DNA of 64,000 nt from Topomyia yanbarensis (GCF_030247195.1 NC_080670.1:156500580-156564579), one strand, 5' to 3'. Counted from the stretch's first letter, positions 21,070-34,029 are shown. Notes: generated from the letters alone by a model not told the origin. Translations and numbers: made by a program.

Positions 21070-21340
21070 ATTCTATGGTAGTGTAACCCCTCAACCGGAA
21101 GTGGCCATCTCGAACATCAAAATGGTGCCAAACAACGATTTCCGTCTTGTGCTAGTCATCCCCACCCCGAAAATAGCCGTATTGTTAGAGTTATAGATGA
21201 TATCGCGTAACTGGAAGTTGCCATCTTTGAATTTCAAAATGATACCAAACATCGAATTTTATTGTTGAATTCGGCACTTCCGAAAATCCTCTTATCGTTA
21301 GGGTTAAATAGTATTTTCCTAACTGAAATGCCTGCTCTCT
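21070..21340. repeat. Diverged tandem repeats, period about 115 bp
   Basis: CAACCGGAAGTGGCCATCTC (about 21093) and GTAACTGGAAGTTGCCATCT (about 21207) start two similar stretches. Both continue through ATCAAAATGGTGCCAAAC / TTCAAAATGATACCAAAC. A third, shorter start occurs at about 21315. Confidence 0.7.
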
Positions 21341-22963
21341 ACATCAGGGGCTAAGCTAAGTGATAAGCTTCACTACAACCCAGAATGAAACAATCACGAA
21401 GAATTTTAAAAGTGATCGCTTGAGAATGGCACCCAAACTACTGCTGGTCGTAATATGGGACGCAAAGCGAACGCTATCGTATAGAACGATTAGAAATACC
21501 AGCCAAGGACATAACACACCTGCGATGAATGCTGCTGCCAGGAAACGCCAGTCGCTCATCCTGAAGGGAATACGAAGGCTTCGGATGATGAGGACGACCC
21601 AGATTAACAAATCCGACATCCACGCCTACTATTTTTGAACAGCGCTTGAGATCGACATGAGCGACAACCTTAGAGCCGTGGGATGTGCGATGAAGCGAGT
21701 GAAGATTACGAATCCGTAGCGGTGATGAAAGCGCCTGTCATTGCTTGTGGAGATCGCGTCATTGCACCCGCTCCTTGAGCTGTAACTACTGCACGAAATG
21801 GTCTTCAATGAAAATGAATCGATTGCGCAGTATTGCGACACAGAGTCAATGTCATAGGTTAAGGTAACTTAGCTGCAGTAATCTTACATGTTGACCTGAA
21901 CAGTTCATGTCATGAACGGCAACGGTCTGAGAATGCACCTGGAATTTGGTTCAGATCTAGCAGTTACTAGTACTTTGTGATACAGTAGCAACTGTTAAAA
22001 TTTTTGAATATCGTCATACGCCCGGAATTAACCCGCCCTAACATTACCGGGAAAGATGAGTGCCGCCATTGCAGCGGAAGTTGGAGAATCAGTTCTCGAA
22101 GAAACGTGTCGCTAAGACAGAGTGCGTAAACAGACGGCAAAAGATCGGTCAAATTATGTCGTCGTGGGGCTGTGATCATTGTACCTGCTGAGCTTCGTAT
22201 GTCGGAAGCTCACCAGTTGACGCAGAAGCTCGATACACTAGTACAGCAATTTAGTGCCTTATCAAAATAAATTAAGCCGATACACTGGTTCTGCAAAGCG
22301 TCTTATAAAAGTGAATTATTATTCCTATCCCGAGAAGATCAAGTGGACAACAGGTAAAGTCCTAAGATATGGACTCCGCAGTTTTATTAAAAAATTACTA
22401 GGACGCTCTATAGGACGCGCAGTCCGCGAACCTCACGCCAACGCCATTGTACCGGATATTTCGGCTTTCCTGCGACGGTTGGACGAAGTTCAAGGCCGCA
22501 ACCATCCTGGAACCCAACGAAACCAGAGATCTCCATCCCTTCATCGGCTCCAATCCAGCTGATGGCAAAGGCCGTAGACACGGATAAAAGAAGTACGGGA
22601 GTTCGACAGTAGGAGAAGAACCAGGAGGTGGTAGAGCAACGGAAGGGGCCCCGAAAAAATGTGAAATAGAATTAAGAAGTGCAAAGTGGAAGACATCGAA
22701 TAAAAGTTTGTGAAAGTGAGGAGAATAAAAGTAGAGTTTGCATCGGTTTATCAGGCTTTTCCTTGCTACCGTCGAAAATCCAGGATAAGCGTGCCGACCC
22801 TGAGGTCTTTGTTTCAGGTCGTCTTAGCAGTGCTCACGGTTGGGGCTGGCCAACACTTACACCTTAGTTAAGACATGAGAAGTAATCACGTAAACGACGC
22901 AGACAACACAGTATCATAGATAAGGTATAGCGAAAGTACATCAGAAGAGATATCTACTACATT
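21341..22963. other. No supported gene; fragmentary coding-like patches
   Basis: Short frames (21360-21638, 22254-22562) lie in sequence of moderate GC content, interrupted by many stops. A decayed retroelement gag region is possible around 22020-22260, but no diagnostic zinc knuckle can be read in one frame. Confidence 0.3.
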
Positions 22964-22964
22964 A

Positions 22965-24424
22965 GGGCATTGCAAAAAATTTTTTTTTTTGAATTCTCAA
23001 AGGCCCCCCCCCCCCTCTCATATTGTGACAAATGTCAAAGTAAGCTCAGATGCCAAATTTCACATCATTTGGACAATTCTAGACCCCCGCCCACTTCGCT
23101 TGAAATTTTTGTACTTGGTGCTATGGGAAAAAGTGGAGGAAAAATATATTAAATGCTATAACTTTTGAAGTAGCAATCAGAAAATTACAATTTATACCTC
23201 TTTTCAAAGGAAATAACGTTAGTACTGGAATGGAGACATTCCTTTTTCTATAAAAATACGGGAAAGTTGGGTACTGGGTCATTTTGACCCCAAAATCCCC
23301 TATTTTTTTGAATTTTTCTGCTCCGTTGTGCAAACCATACATATTTTGCAGTTTTCTAATGTGACAAAATCTCAGAAATCGTACGGAACCTTTTAGATCT
23401 TTGGCCGAATACGAGAAGTTGGGGTTATAGGGCCTTTTGTCATTTATATTAAATTTTATCATTTTCTCGTGCATATATCTCTATTATTGTTCATTCAATT
23501 TTCATAAATTGTACCTTGTTCAACGTGGAAAGTCCTAAAAACCAAAATAAAAACAGATTCGTTACCGGTAAAATTCAGAAACATCAAATTATCAGACATA
23601 TAGTCTCGATTTCACATTTTTAACATAAAATCGCACACATTAACTCCATTTAACAACAAAATTCTTATTTAATTTACTATTTATAGTGAAAAATGCGCTT
23701 AGGAATCGCATGAGAAAAGTTTCATACCTGGAAAAATAGGTGAAGTTGAGGTATTAGGACATTTAATGAAAAAAATGTGGTTTGTAGAGTTAATGTCAAA
23801 AAAATTCTTGTTTTTGAATTTTAACGCAAACGAATCTATTTTTGTTGTATTTCTAAGAATTTTCCACATTGAACAAGGTACAATTTATTAAAATTGAATG
23901 AAGAATAATAGAGATATATATGCACGAGAAAATGATAATATTTAACATAAATGACAAAAGGCCCTATAACCCCAACTTCTCGTATTCGGACAAAGGTCTA
24001 AAAGGTTCCGTTCGATTTCTGAGATTTTTTTCACATTAGAAAATCTGCAAAATATGTATGGTTTGCACCACGGAGCAGAAAAAATAAAAAAATAGGGGAT
24101 TTTGGGGCCAATATGACCCAATACCCCACAATCTCGTATTTTTCTAGAAACAGGCACATCTTCATTCCAATACTAAGGTTATTTCCTTTAAAAAGAGGTA
24201 TAAATTGTAATTTTCTGTTGCTATTTCAAAAGTTATAGCATTTAAAATATTTTTCCTCTACATTTTCCCATAGCACCAATTTCAAAAATTTCAAGCGAAG
24301 TGGGCGGGGGTCTAGAATTGTCCAAATGATGTGAAATTTGGCATCTGAGCTTACTTTGACATTTGTCACAATATGAGAGGGGGGGCCTTTGAGAATTAAA
24401 AAAAAGTTTTTTTTTGCAATGCCC
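22965..24424. mobile_element. Large near-palindromic fold-back element (1460 bp)
   Basis: The two halves are inverted copies along almost the whole length. The ends GGGCATTGCAAAAAA and TTTTTTGCAATGCCC are flanked by TA. Both arms contain the poly-C/poly-G tract, GACAAATGTCAAAGTAAGCT, TGATGTGAAATTTGGCATCT, CGCCCACTTCGCTTGAAATT and CCCTATAACCCCAACTTCTC in opposite orientations. The turn lies near 23,690. No transposase is encoded; short mirrored frames on each arm are artefacts of the palindrome. Confidence 0.9.
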
Positions 24425-24690
24425 TACTACTACATATATCTCACGATCTGCGCTGACTCAATGGAATGATTATGTGCAGTTTATCGTAGAAAAAAAAAGA
24501 TCTGTTCAGTTGCTATCCCAAAAATTCACAACACCGAAGTCAAGATTGAGCTTCGAGATAAGTTTTTGAGTTGAGTGAATTGCGATTTGGAGGCCGCTGT
24601 GCGCAAAATAATCATATATCCACAGTCGTTAAACACTCATTCATGCCAAAGAAAATGACACGGCATTTGAGCTTTGATTCTCTCGACTCT
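24425..24690. other. No recognisable feature
   Basis: Short gap between the fold-back and the R1 3' end. Confidence 0.4.
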
Positions 24691-25492
24691 TGTCTTGCTA
24701 CTTGTCTCTAACTATTAAGTCGCCATTTACCTCTTATTCTATGAACCATTTAGCTCCAATTTCCGTGAGTCATTCAGCTCCCAGTCTAATCACGATCTAC
24801 TTGGATCTCTGCCGGTTAACTCACTCTACTGCTACTGAGAGTTCCCTTACGGAAGAATTTCTCCCGACACCGATACTCGCTTTCTTGAGCCATTTAGCTC
24901 CTAGCTTTATCGAGATTTACTCGGATATTATCCGGCGATGATCTATCTTTCGCCGACTAAGAGTTCCCTGGCAGCCGCATTTTTCTCGGTAGCGATGTAT
25001 GTTTCGTGATCAAATTAGCTCCCATTTTTGTCATGATATAGTCGTATAGTCCTCGGCGGCGAACGGTAGACTGTGAATTCTCCGGTGGTAGATTTCTCCC
25101 GATATCGATGTTCGTTTCCATGGCCATTTAGCTACCCGCTGCGTCTGATCTACTCGCTCTAGTCCCCGGCGGTTGGCCTAGCCTACTCAACGGGTCAGCC
25201 AGTAGGTGCTGAGGTCTGTCCAACGATTTCGGGTGGGGCGTGGTTTCCGATTCTCAGGAACCCCAACGACTCACTGATAGCTTTTCGACGCGGTCTACAC
25301 GCTCTAATCCCCAGTGGTGGATCTAGCCTACTCACGAGCTGGTGAAGCCTGACACCCGATTTGTGGTTTCATGGTGGCTTTCTAGCCTACTTTGTTGGTC
25401 CCTTCGTTACTTTCTCTGCAGCTCAGAGAGTATACTCGTAACCACTTTGTTGACAGCATACCAGATAGTCTCTTCGACATTATTGTCAACTG

Positions 25493-25915
25493 TCACACTA
25501 GGCATACCCCTTCGAACTTTTTCGAACCCATGGCATTCGAAGACCACATGTTACCATGTTCTTGCACGCTCACGTACTCCGCGCATAGGGGTGACGAAGC
25601 ATGGCCAAACCGATGCAGGATCTTTCGGAAGCATTCGTGCCCAAACAAAATCTGCGTCAAATGGAAGTTCACTTCTCCGTGCTTCCTATGCACCCAAGCC
25701 GACATATTTGGGATGATTCGGTAGCTCCAGCTTCTTCTCGTTGTCTCACTCATGCTGCCACTTAGCCAACAAGTCCGCTCTGTCCAGTCTCCTTCCATTT
25801 CGTGTATTCCCCGTTGGTAGCTTTCCACGTTCTCATCCAGAGTGATGCAGATGAGAATCATCTTGGCAATAACGTGTACCGCCTCCAACGAAATCAGCCC
25901 AGGCCGGTACACCAT
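25493..25915 (-). pseudogene. R1-clade ORF2 C-terminal domain
   Basis: The 140-codon frame contains the R1-type C-terminal signature: RIIPNMSAWVHRKHGEVNFH, LTQILFGHECFRKILHRFGH, then SSPLC. Near-identical sequence occurs at 56400-56113. The cysteine/histidine pattern downstream is partly degraded. Confidence 0.8.
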
Positions 25916-26835
25916 ACCTTAGCATTGAGGATGAGACAGTCGTCAGAAGACGTCTTGTGCTGTATGTTATTCTTTCGATGCTCGGGATGTTTCTTGCCAA
26001 TATGTTAGATGTCCTCGCAGCCTTCTTACATATATAGTCGACATGGCAGTTGAAATCCAACCGATCGTCAACTATCTCACCCAGGTGCTTCAGTGTACGC
26101 GTCGATGAAATTGAGTGTCCGACAACACTGATCACTGGTGGTGAGCAAGCTGCAAGTTAACATCAGTTATCCAGGTTTCCAACGATGCCTATTGTTTCTG
26201 CCGTCAACATCTCCACTTCCCGGAGCCCTAAAGTACTCCCACCGTGACCCTAATCGACTTCTGCTCCATATTCATCTCGTAGACCAATACTCGGTTTTGA
26301 AAGTAACTTCTTTGAACCTGGCACAAATAGTCCGCGAAGAGGCAGAGAATGCTACGGCGATAGCCACCCAGCTGGCGCAGTTGAACACGTTCCTCACGTC
26401 GATCGTAAACACGGCGCAGTAGCGATTACCAATTTGCTTCAATGCTATCTCCACGCTATGTCTGGGAGGATGGCGCCCAGCGTCGAGATCTCCTTTCGGA
26501 AACCAAACTGTCTCTGCGATAGTCTGTTCTCACTTTCAGCATAGTTTGTCAGCCTGTTGAGGACGTTTTCCAGAAATTCACCAAGAGAATCCAGCAGGCA
26601 TATAAGCTGATACGATGCTGGATCTTCTGGGTGCTTCCCAGTTTTTGGCTACAACATCAGCTTCTGGATTTTCCATCTATCCGGGAAGTAGCCTTCATCC
26701 AGGCATTTCTGTAGAACTATCCTGAACATTTTCGGAAACGCCAGGATTCTGTGCCATATTAGGGATATCGTCCGAACCGGGAGTTTTCTTTAGTTTCAAC
26801 CCTTTCACCGCTATAAGGAGCTCGTCGTTGGAGAC
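25833..26835 (-). pseudogene. R1-clade reverse transcriptase fragments
   Basis: Frames 26454-26272 and 26135-25833 (minus) carry the RT catalytic block (YCAVFTIDVRNVFNCASWVA, with the first Asp). The thumb stretch reads TRTLKHLGEIVDDRLDFNCH, KAARTSNILARNIPS and SSMLRYGVPAWADF. The fingers and the YADD region fall in stop-rich sequence between them. Broken by stops and frame changes; non-functional. Confidence 0.8.
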
Positions 26836-26964
26836 TCGATTGTCACCAGCATTTCCACTGTCTGTATCAATGTACTTTGTAGCGTATTGAATGAATACCT
26901 TAAATTAATGTGTAATGCTGATGCTTATGCTATTGAATCAATATCATCAATTGATAGTAGCCCA

Positions 26965-28441
26965 TACACTGATAATATAAATTCGTAAATATAATGAAAT
27001 TGATTGTGCAATGCACGAATTCATTCGTCGTTTTCTGCAACGAAGTATTTTCGTGCATTGTAAATAGTAGGTTTCGTTCATTTAATGAACAAGAATAGCC
27101 GCTTGCTGAACGAAAGCTTTCGTAAATTTTACACATTTAATGTACACTGCACGAATGTTATCGTTGATTACGACATTATTTTTCGTGAATGAAACGAAAG
27201 GTTTTGCTTATTTTATTAAATGTTTTTGCATATTGCAAACGATTTCGTTGGTCGCACGAATTCATTTCGTTTATCTTAGAAAAGTTTGCGTATTTATTAG
27301 CCTCTTGTTTTCAGTCGATCTTTTGGGATCGATGTTTGGCAACATCGATTTTTTTTTAATTTAAAAAAATCGATGCGTCCAAATCGATTTTATTGTGGTA
27401 CGAAGAAATGACCGCTTGATGAACGAAGGTTTTCGTAAATTTTACTTATTTAGTTCACATTTCACGAATATCGTTGATAACGACATTATATTTTGTGAAT
27501 GAAACGAAATGTTTCGTTTATTTTAATAAAAGTTTATGTATATTACGAACGATTTCATTGTACACACGAATTTATTTCGTTCATCTTAGAAAAGTTTTCG
27601 TATTTATAATCCTCTTATTTTTTCATTCGATCTTATGGGATCGATGTTTGACAACACCGATTTTTTTTAATTAAGGAAACAGATCTGGAAAAATCGATTT
27701 TATTGTGGTATGAAGAAATGGCCGCTTGATGAACGAAAGTTTTCGTAAAGTTTACTTATTTAGTGTACATTGCACGAATGTCGTCGTTGAAAACAAAATT
27801 ATTTTTCGTGAATGAAACGAAATGTTTTGTTTATTTTAATAAACGTTTGTGTATATTACGAACAATCTCGTTGGTAGCACGAATTCATTTCGTTCATCTA
27901 AGAGAATTTTTCGCATTTAATAGCATATTATTTTGACATTGTTCCTGTAGAGAAAAACTTATTCATACAAAACCAACGAGCAGTTCGCGATGGTTCAACT
28001 ACGTACTGCTCCGGATTCTGGATCAACAGGAAGCAGAAGAGGTTCAGAGAATCTTCCTGAAACCGGCGGACACGGATACGGCTACTAAATAGTCAGACCG
28101 AGACCGTCGTAACGATCGTATCTGACGTATAGCAACAATGACTCCATATTCTACCTCTATTGAAGCTCTTTCGATGTTCGCGGTTTGACGAATGATGCTC
28201 GTAAATATAATAAAGATATCCGTATATAGCAGCGAACAATTCGTTTGCCGAATGAAGCTGTTTCGTAATAAGCCAACGAAAGACATTTCGTGGTTTTCAC
28301 GAAAAAATCGTTTTAAAAAATAAAAGTGTTTCAATAGAACTACGAACGATTCATTATATGTACGAAAAATTTGCATATTTCACGAAAATTTTCTGTACGA
28401 AACTAATTCCTGGCGATTTACGAATATATTCTATCAGTGTA
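26965..28441. mobile_element. TIR element (1477 bp) with internal tandem repeats
   Basis: The ends TACACTGATAATATAAATTC and, reverse complemented, TACACTGATAGAATATATTC continue into GTAAAT, giving about 26 bp TIRs. The interior has three tandem repeats and a high density of TTTCGT/ACGAAA and TTACGAA motifs. No transposase is seen, so it is a non-autonomous element, probably with TA target preference. Confidence 0.8.
27105..27950. repeat. Three tandem repeats of about 310 bp
   Basis: GAACGAA(A)G(C/G/T)TTTCGTAAA(T/G)TTTAC recurs at about 27110, 27422 and 27730. Each is followed by the same order of blocks: CATTGCACGAAT-like, CGTGAATGAAACGAAA, a (T/G)TCGCACGAATTCATTTCGTT-like block, and in the first two copies TCGATCTT(T/A)TGGGATCGATGTTT. 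The third copy is truncated. Confidence 0.9.
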
Positions 28442-30550
28442 GTGACTTCCTTGAGGAACATTTTGATTTATTTCCATGTACGAATTACACATTTACAATT
28501 CATTCGACACTCTCCAAGCATGTCAGGAAACGCGTTTCCAAAATTGGAAATCACATTTTACAAATTGTACATCAAATGTATTTGACCAAAAAGGTGTAAA
28601 GGTGTTCCCCTCACCCCCATTAAACATTCGGCTGGAACCGACTATGAGTCTCTTTATCCGTAACGATCTCCTCGCAACAATGACAAGTCATACTACTGAT
28701 ATAGCGCCTTTATGTTGCTAGCACAGTAGAAGGTCGCGATAACAAATTAAAAGCAAAATTAGCGTCTAATACTCTGAATTACTTCGGAAATCAAAATCAT
28801 TCGTGTAGAACTATATCAAGAATTAGAAGTAAACTTTGTCGCTAAAAAAGCTGGCGGCTGTAAAAGTTATTCCATGATTCAAAAGAAATATTACTTATTC
28901 AATCATAACCGCGACGGCGAGTTCGGAGGCCAATCAATAACCGTTTCAATACTCCACTACGAGTGCCTCAGGTTACGACTCTTCAACTAAATTTTAAAGT
29001 CTAATAAATGGCCCTTTAATTTCCTAAACTAGCACGATATGCGAGTGGAACATAAAGGTTAAAATATAGCACCGAAACTGAAACCCTCGGAAACGTTCTG
29101 ATGGTATCATAAACCAACAACAATACCCTGAAAAGTAACTGCAGCAGCAACAGCAGCATGTGTGATGCAAATGCCCTGAATAGACCAGCTTTGGTGCTCT
29201 TTATTTCTTTCCTTTTTATGATTCAGGGAGCATAAAAAAGTGGGTCTCGAAATCAAAACAACGAATGCGTAGAAACCGAAAAGCCTGAAGTATAAATGCG
29301 AGTAAAATCCGATACAATTATTTAATCCGATTATGCGTATACATGTGTAACCATAGGGACCCGGGTCCGGCCAGCCAGCCAGCAGCGTTCGAATTATGCT
29401 CAATGATGATGGAAATGAGGGGAAAGCACGAGGGTTCAGCATCACAGGTCATCCCTCTTGAGTCGGGACAGTTAAAGATCACTTAGGCTACAACTTTGTT
29501 TTCTTTCAATCGCTTTCGGGTTCTAGTTTTGCTTCCTCCGGGGGTAGCTCAGTACCAACACCGAACACATGTTATTCGAGCTCGGAGCCTTTGAATATTG
29601 GAAGTTGGTTCTTTTGTTGCATTTCTCTTCAGATTCAGATTCTGCTGCCGTTGGCAGTCAAAACAATCTCCGACACAAAGGATTTTCTCTCGTTCAGCTT
29701 GCATTCGGGTATGGCTTTCTTGTTGGGATTTAGGTAATTGAATTTCGCTTCCAGCCAGACGAGAGCTGCACTTTTCCCTCAACTTTCAACCTGTTCGTTG
29801 AGATTGGGATGTGTTGTTTGCTCTTCTTTTTTCTAATTTATTTATTTTGTACTGTCCTCTTGAATGACAATTGAGAATGTGTAGGGGATGCGACCAAACA
29901 AGCTGGAACTCCAATGAACTAATCCTTACCCGGTCCGGAGACAAGTGAATCCGATAACAGAGAGCGTTGTAAAGTGTCAACGAGGATCAAGGACCGGTCG
30001 GATCCGGTGACAAGTTGACAGCCGAATTGTTCCGGAGGTGACACTTTTTCCACTGCCACACCCCTACACACGATTACCAAATGGCACCACTTTGCGGTGT
30101 TCCAATTTAAAAAAAAAATCAAATCCAAACGAAATAGGGATCAAGTTTAATTATACAATGGATTGGACGAACACGACCCCTAAGCAAAAGTGAAAAGGAA
30201 GGAAGTTATGCAAATCTGCACGTATTAATCGTGAGTAATCCTTTGCTGGGCGGATCAACAGGCGCAGGTTAACAAGTGGAACGTTTTTTGGTGTCTGAAA
30301 GTTATACCTGCTACAATGTACAATTTAGTAACTAAATGTAGCTAGGGTTGAAACATCGACTCAAGGTTATTTGCCCAGTAGAAAATCCACCCTGACAGGT
30401 CGAACCTTATCATTGAGGCAATCATGTCTTGCATATGGCATGACAGTAAACTTCACCGGAATAAGAGGCGTTCCAAACAGTTAACCTAAAGAGACTGACC
30501 GCCTGACACTGAAATCAAAGACATCTGATAAATGCTGAATTCTAACAATA
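28442..30550. other. Likely unique intergenic DNA, no gene supported
   Basis: Moderate GC content with a short CAG/CAA run near 29140 and a CCAG run near 29375. Frames at 29445-29107 and 30128-29786 (minus) lack domains and splice context. Nothing else is recognised. Confidence 0.4.
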
Positions 30551-31065
30551 TTCAACAGATGGAGATGGCTTTTGGTCACGGTTTTAGCAAATATTATTTT
30601 ATTTTGTCTATCGCCTACGTTTCAAAGGTCTACGCCTTCATCTTCAGGGCAAAAACGGTTACAATAATATCATAGTCAAGTGATTTTGAACATGGAATCT
30701 CAAAACGCAACACGCTGCTCTACAATAAAGGAACCTCGCGCACATCACTAGCAGACTGAGCAAATTGCTCCTACCTTTGAACCGTAGGCGATAGACAAAA
30801 TAAAATAATATTTATTTATTTATTCATTTATTCTTATTTTTTCATCTGACCTGTGTTGGTCTACATGAAATGTTTCTACAATGGGAAAAGCCCATTTCAG
30901 GATATACTTCAGAAGCAATCCTCAAATGGGCGTGAAAACCCATCATCTTTTCAAATTTTTCACAGTTGATTACAATGATTTTACACTACAATTAAACATA
31001 ATCACATAGTACACAGTATTGCAAGAACAAAAATTACAAATATTACAAAAATGGAATCTTAAAAT

Positions 31066-31446
31066 CTAAGTCAACCTTCTTAGTCTATTTTTGAAAACAT
31101 CGCAAGATACAGAAAAGTCAAAATGGTCATAAACACTATTAAAAACATTACACATCGCCCTAATGGGTTCGTTCTGAGCGTACTCTGTGCGCTGAAATTC
31201 CAGTCTTAAGAAGTTATGCGATCTGAGATTTCTAGGGGGCACATAGATATTTATTTGTGAGAGAATATCTGGAGCATCTATTTGACCAGTTAATATCTTC
31301 CCAACAAATACTGCTCTAAATATGTTCCGCCTTTTCGCTAGGGTTTCCATATCGAGCACACAACAGCGATCGATGTACGGTGGTAGCTCTGCTGGGTTAC
31401 GCCATGGGAGAGTTCTAAGAGCAAAACGGAGGAATCTTGCCTGCAC
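31066..31446 (-). pseudogene. CR1-like ORF2 C-terminal region
   Basis: The frame begins within RIEAVQARFLRFALRTLPWR and continues CCVLDMETLAKRRNIFRAVF to a stop at 31066. This RFALR-LPW region is the usual C-terminal extension after the RT thumb. It overlaps the end of the upstream frame by about 30 bp in a different frame, from the deletion noted there. Confidence 0.8.
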
Positions 31447-33166
31447 TGCTTCTATTCGGTTGATCCAAATGTTCGTATAAGGACACCAAACAATATGGAT
31501 CAGTGAATTCTTTGGCGATTCTTATAATGAAGCCGAGGTTTCTATTTGCCTGTGCTATAACATGAGAGTAATGATTTCTGAATGTCAGTTGTGAGTCCAG
31601 GAGTACTCCGAGGTCTCTAATAATTGTCATTCTCTCTAGCGATCCCCCTGAGATGGTGTAGCTCCAGAGTATTGGATTTTTTCTGCGAGTAAAAGATATT
31701 ATGAAACATTTGGCCACGCTGAGAGCCAGCAAGTTGCGACTACACCAATTACAAAAAGCATCTAAGTGTCGCTGTAGTGCCACGCAATCTTCTATTGACC
31801 GCACAATGAGAAATAGTTTGAGATCATCAGCGTATATAAGTTTACACCCTGGAGGTATAACATAGCAAACGTCATTGAAGAACAACGAAAAAAGCAAAGG
31901 TCCTAGATTGCTCCCTTGAGGCACTCCCGACAAGTTAATGAAGCTGTATGACTCGCTATTTCCTAATTTTACAGATAGAGAACGATTTACGAGATATGAT
32001 TTAAGCCACCCTGTGAAATTTGACGAAGCGCCCAGCCGCTTTATCTTTGCCAGTAGAAGAGAGTGATCTACACGATCGAATGCAGCCTTGAGATCCGTGT
32101 ATACAGTATCGACCTGAGATCCAACTTCAATATTTTTAATACAGAGCGAAGTGAATTGGGCTAGATTAGTAGTTGTCGATCTGCCTGAAAAAAAGCCCTG
32201 TTGATCCTTCGATATGTATGCTTTGGTCTTACGAAACAGCACGTTTCCTACTAATATCTGAAATAACTTTGATCCAGCGCAGAGTGAGGTTATGCCACGA
32301 TAGTTCGCAACATTTTGCTTATCACCTTTTTTAAAAACGGGAAACATAACTGATTTTTTCCAACACACGGGAAACGCCGATTGCAACAGTGATTGATTGA
32401 AAATTAGCCTTAACGGCGTACACAATGCGCTTGCGCATCTTTTCAGTATAATGGAGGGAATACCATCTGGTTCTGCTGATGTTGAAGACTTTAGCTTTCT
32501 CATGGCAGTTAAAATGTCTTCGTCAGTAAATTGGATATTACCTACATTAATTACATGCAATTGTGGATCGGATTTAGGGTGCGCATTCTGAAGGCCATAT
32601 TCCACCTGAGTGGAGTTAGCCGAGTCCTTTTTAAACACACTCGAGAAATGTTGAGCGAATAGGTCACAGATGCCGCTTGGAGTGCTTGATGTTTCACTTG
32701 CAAGGAACATACTGAAAGGAAGCCCATTTTCTTTGCGTTTTCCGTTAACGAAAGACCAAAACTGCTTTGGATTTTGTTTCAGGTTTGATTGGGTTTGTGC
32801 TACGTGTCTTGAATAGAGGAACCGATTATATGTCTTGTAACTGTTGCTAGCTTGAATAAACTCTCGTTTTGTAATGGGGTATCGTCGGCTGGTGTAATGC
32901 CGAAGCGCAGCTGTTCGCAATCTTTTCAGCTTACGTAGCTGACGATTGGACCATGCCGGTTTTGGTCGGGGACGTGGTGCGGGAACTGTTATTCTGAATA
33001 GCTGTTTCAGGACCAGTGAAAGTTTTTCTACGGCAACATCTACATCGATCGCGGAATTTAACAAAGTCTCCCAATCAATTGCCTGTAGTGAACTTTGAAG
33101 CCTAGAGAAATCAGTCTTCGAAAAGTTGAACTCCCTGACATCCAGAATTTCGTCAAAAATAACCAA
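31415..33166 (-). pseudogene. CR1-like ORF2, reverse transcriptase domain
   Basis: A 583-codon frame. It holds the linker (RPKPAWSNRQLRKLKRLRTA), the RT fingers (SAEPDGIPSIILKRC), FPVFKKGD and NYRGITSLCAGSKLFQ, the first catalytic Asp in YTDLKAAFDRVDH, GVPQGSNLGPLLFSLF, the intact catalytic box IYADDLKLFL, and the thumb motif RDLGVLLDSQLTF. All catalytic aspartates are present. The C-terminus is out of frame: near 31490, after KEFTDPY, a deletion of roughly twenty codons plus frame change leads to the next entry. Confidence 0.9.
32556..32585. repeat. Internal copy of a 30 bp direct repeat
   Basis: The 30-mer starting TGCAATTGTGGATCGGATTT is identical to 34180-34209 at the 5' end of the same element. 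Confidence 0.95.
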
Positions 33167-33186
33167 TTGGGGACAAATCTGCGTTA

Positions 33187-34029
33187 CTAGAAGAGGAGGA
33201 TGTATGCGTCACAGGCAACTAATGGCTCAAGGGCTTCTAAAACGGCGCAGTTAATAGAAGCTTCTTCATTTACGAACAGGAGATCCAGGGTTCGATTTCG
33301 TCTGTTATTTACGGTACACATTTGCAGCATGTTTAATATAGACATTCCGTCCAATAAGGCAATATTCGCTCTCGAAAAGATAGATTCAGAAGGATCTGGA
33401 TAACAGGAGGGTGTACTCTTCCAAAGAAGTCCTGGCTGATTATAGTCACCAAACAGTAGATGAGCCATGTTGGGTTGAATGGAAGTTGCGATGTCAAGTG
33501 CTGAGTCTATGTGCTTCTGAATAATATCTATATCACTTGCGGAATAAGGGGGAATGTATACTACGCCTACACAAATATTACTATCGCGCCCGCGAATATC
33601 TACCCATAGTTGTTCGAGATCGTTACTATCCGTTTTATGTTTGGACGAGAGCCGGTTGGACACTGCAATAAGCACACCACCACCACGTTTTTTCCCTGTA
33701 CTGTCTGGATCGCGATCTTTACGGTAAACCGTGTACCTTGGGCCGAATAACTGGATCGAATGGATTTGATCATTCAGCCACGTTTCGGTTAGAACAATGA
33801 CATCATATTCGGCCTCTGAAGCAGCAACGAACAACTCGTCAATTTTTGTGCGTAGTCCTCTCACGTTCTGGTAGTAGATACTAAGTTGTTCCACCAGATA
33901 GTGTCCTGATGGTTGAGCGGTAGAAAGACGAGCGGCGATGGTGGTGGCGTCTGGCTGTAATAGGGGTGGATTTTCAGCGGGAGCAGCATCTGTATGTCCT
34001 ACTTCGGAAGAACATATACATTCATGCAT
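33187..34029 (-). pseudogene. CR1-like ORF2, APE endonuclease domain
   Basis: A 280-codon frame. LSIYYQNVRGLRTKIDELF opens the APE fold. Catalytic Glu sits in VIVLTETWLND, then RGGGVLIAV, the GDYN metal-site block in HLLFGDYNQPG, and NRTLDLLF. A single-base loss at about 33206, right at the catalytic Asp-x-His region (reads CDAYILLF), shifts the frame and separates this domain from the RT frame below. The N-terminal 40 residues lack similarity I recognise and may be 5' UTR read-through. Confidence 0.85.

Larger units (their letters stand above)
24690..26890 (-). mobile_element. R1-clade non-LTR retrotransposon, 5'-truncated remnant
   Basis: Minus-strand sequence holds part of the R1 reverse transcriptase (about 26830-25833), the C-terminal domain (about 25915-25493) and a long 3' UTR (about 25490-24690). 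The 3' UTR contains repeated CATTTAGCTCC...GATCTACTCG units about 120-130 bp apart. The same 3' region recurs at 55.4-56.4 kb. Mosquito R1-clade elements outside rDNA are common. Confidence 0.8.

Noticed and set aside
23121..24157. Mirrored frames reading similar peptides on both sides of 23.7 kb
   Set aside because: They arise because the two arms of the palindrome have the same sequence; no protein domain is present.
26965..28441. CRISPR-like spaced repeats
   Set aside because: Repeats are about 310 bp and contiguous, inside a eukaryotic TIR element; not a CRISPR array.
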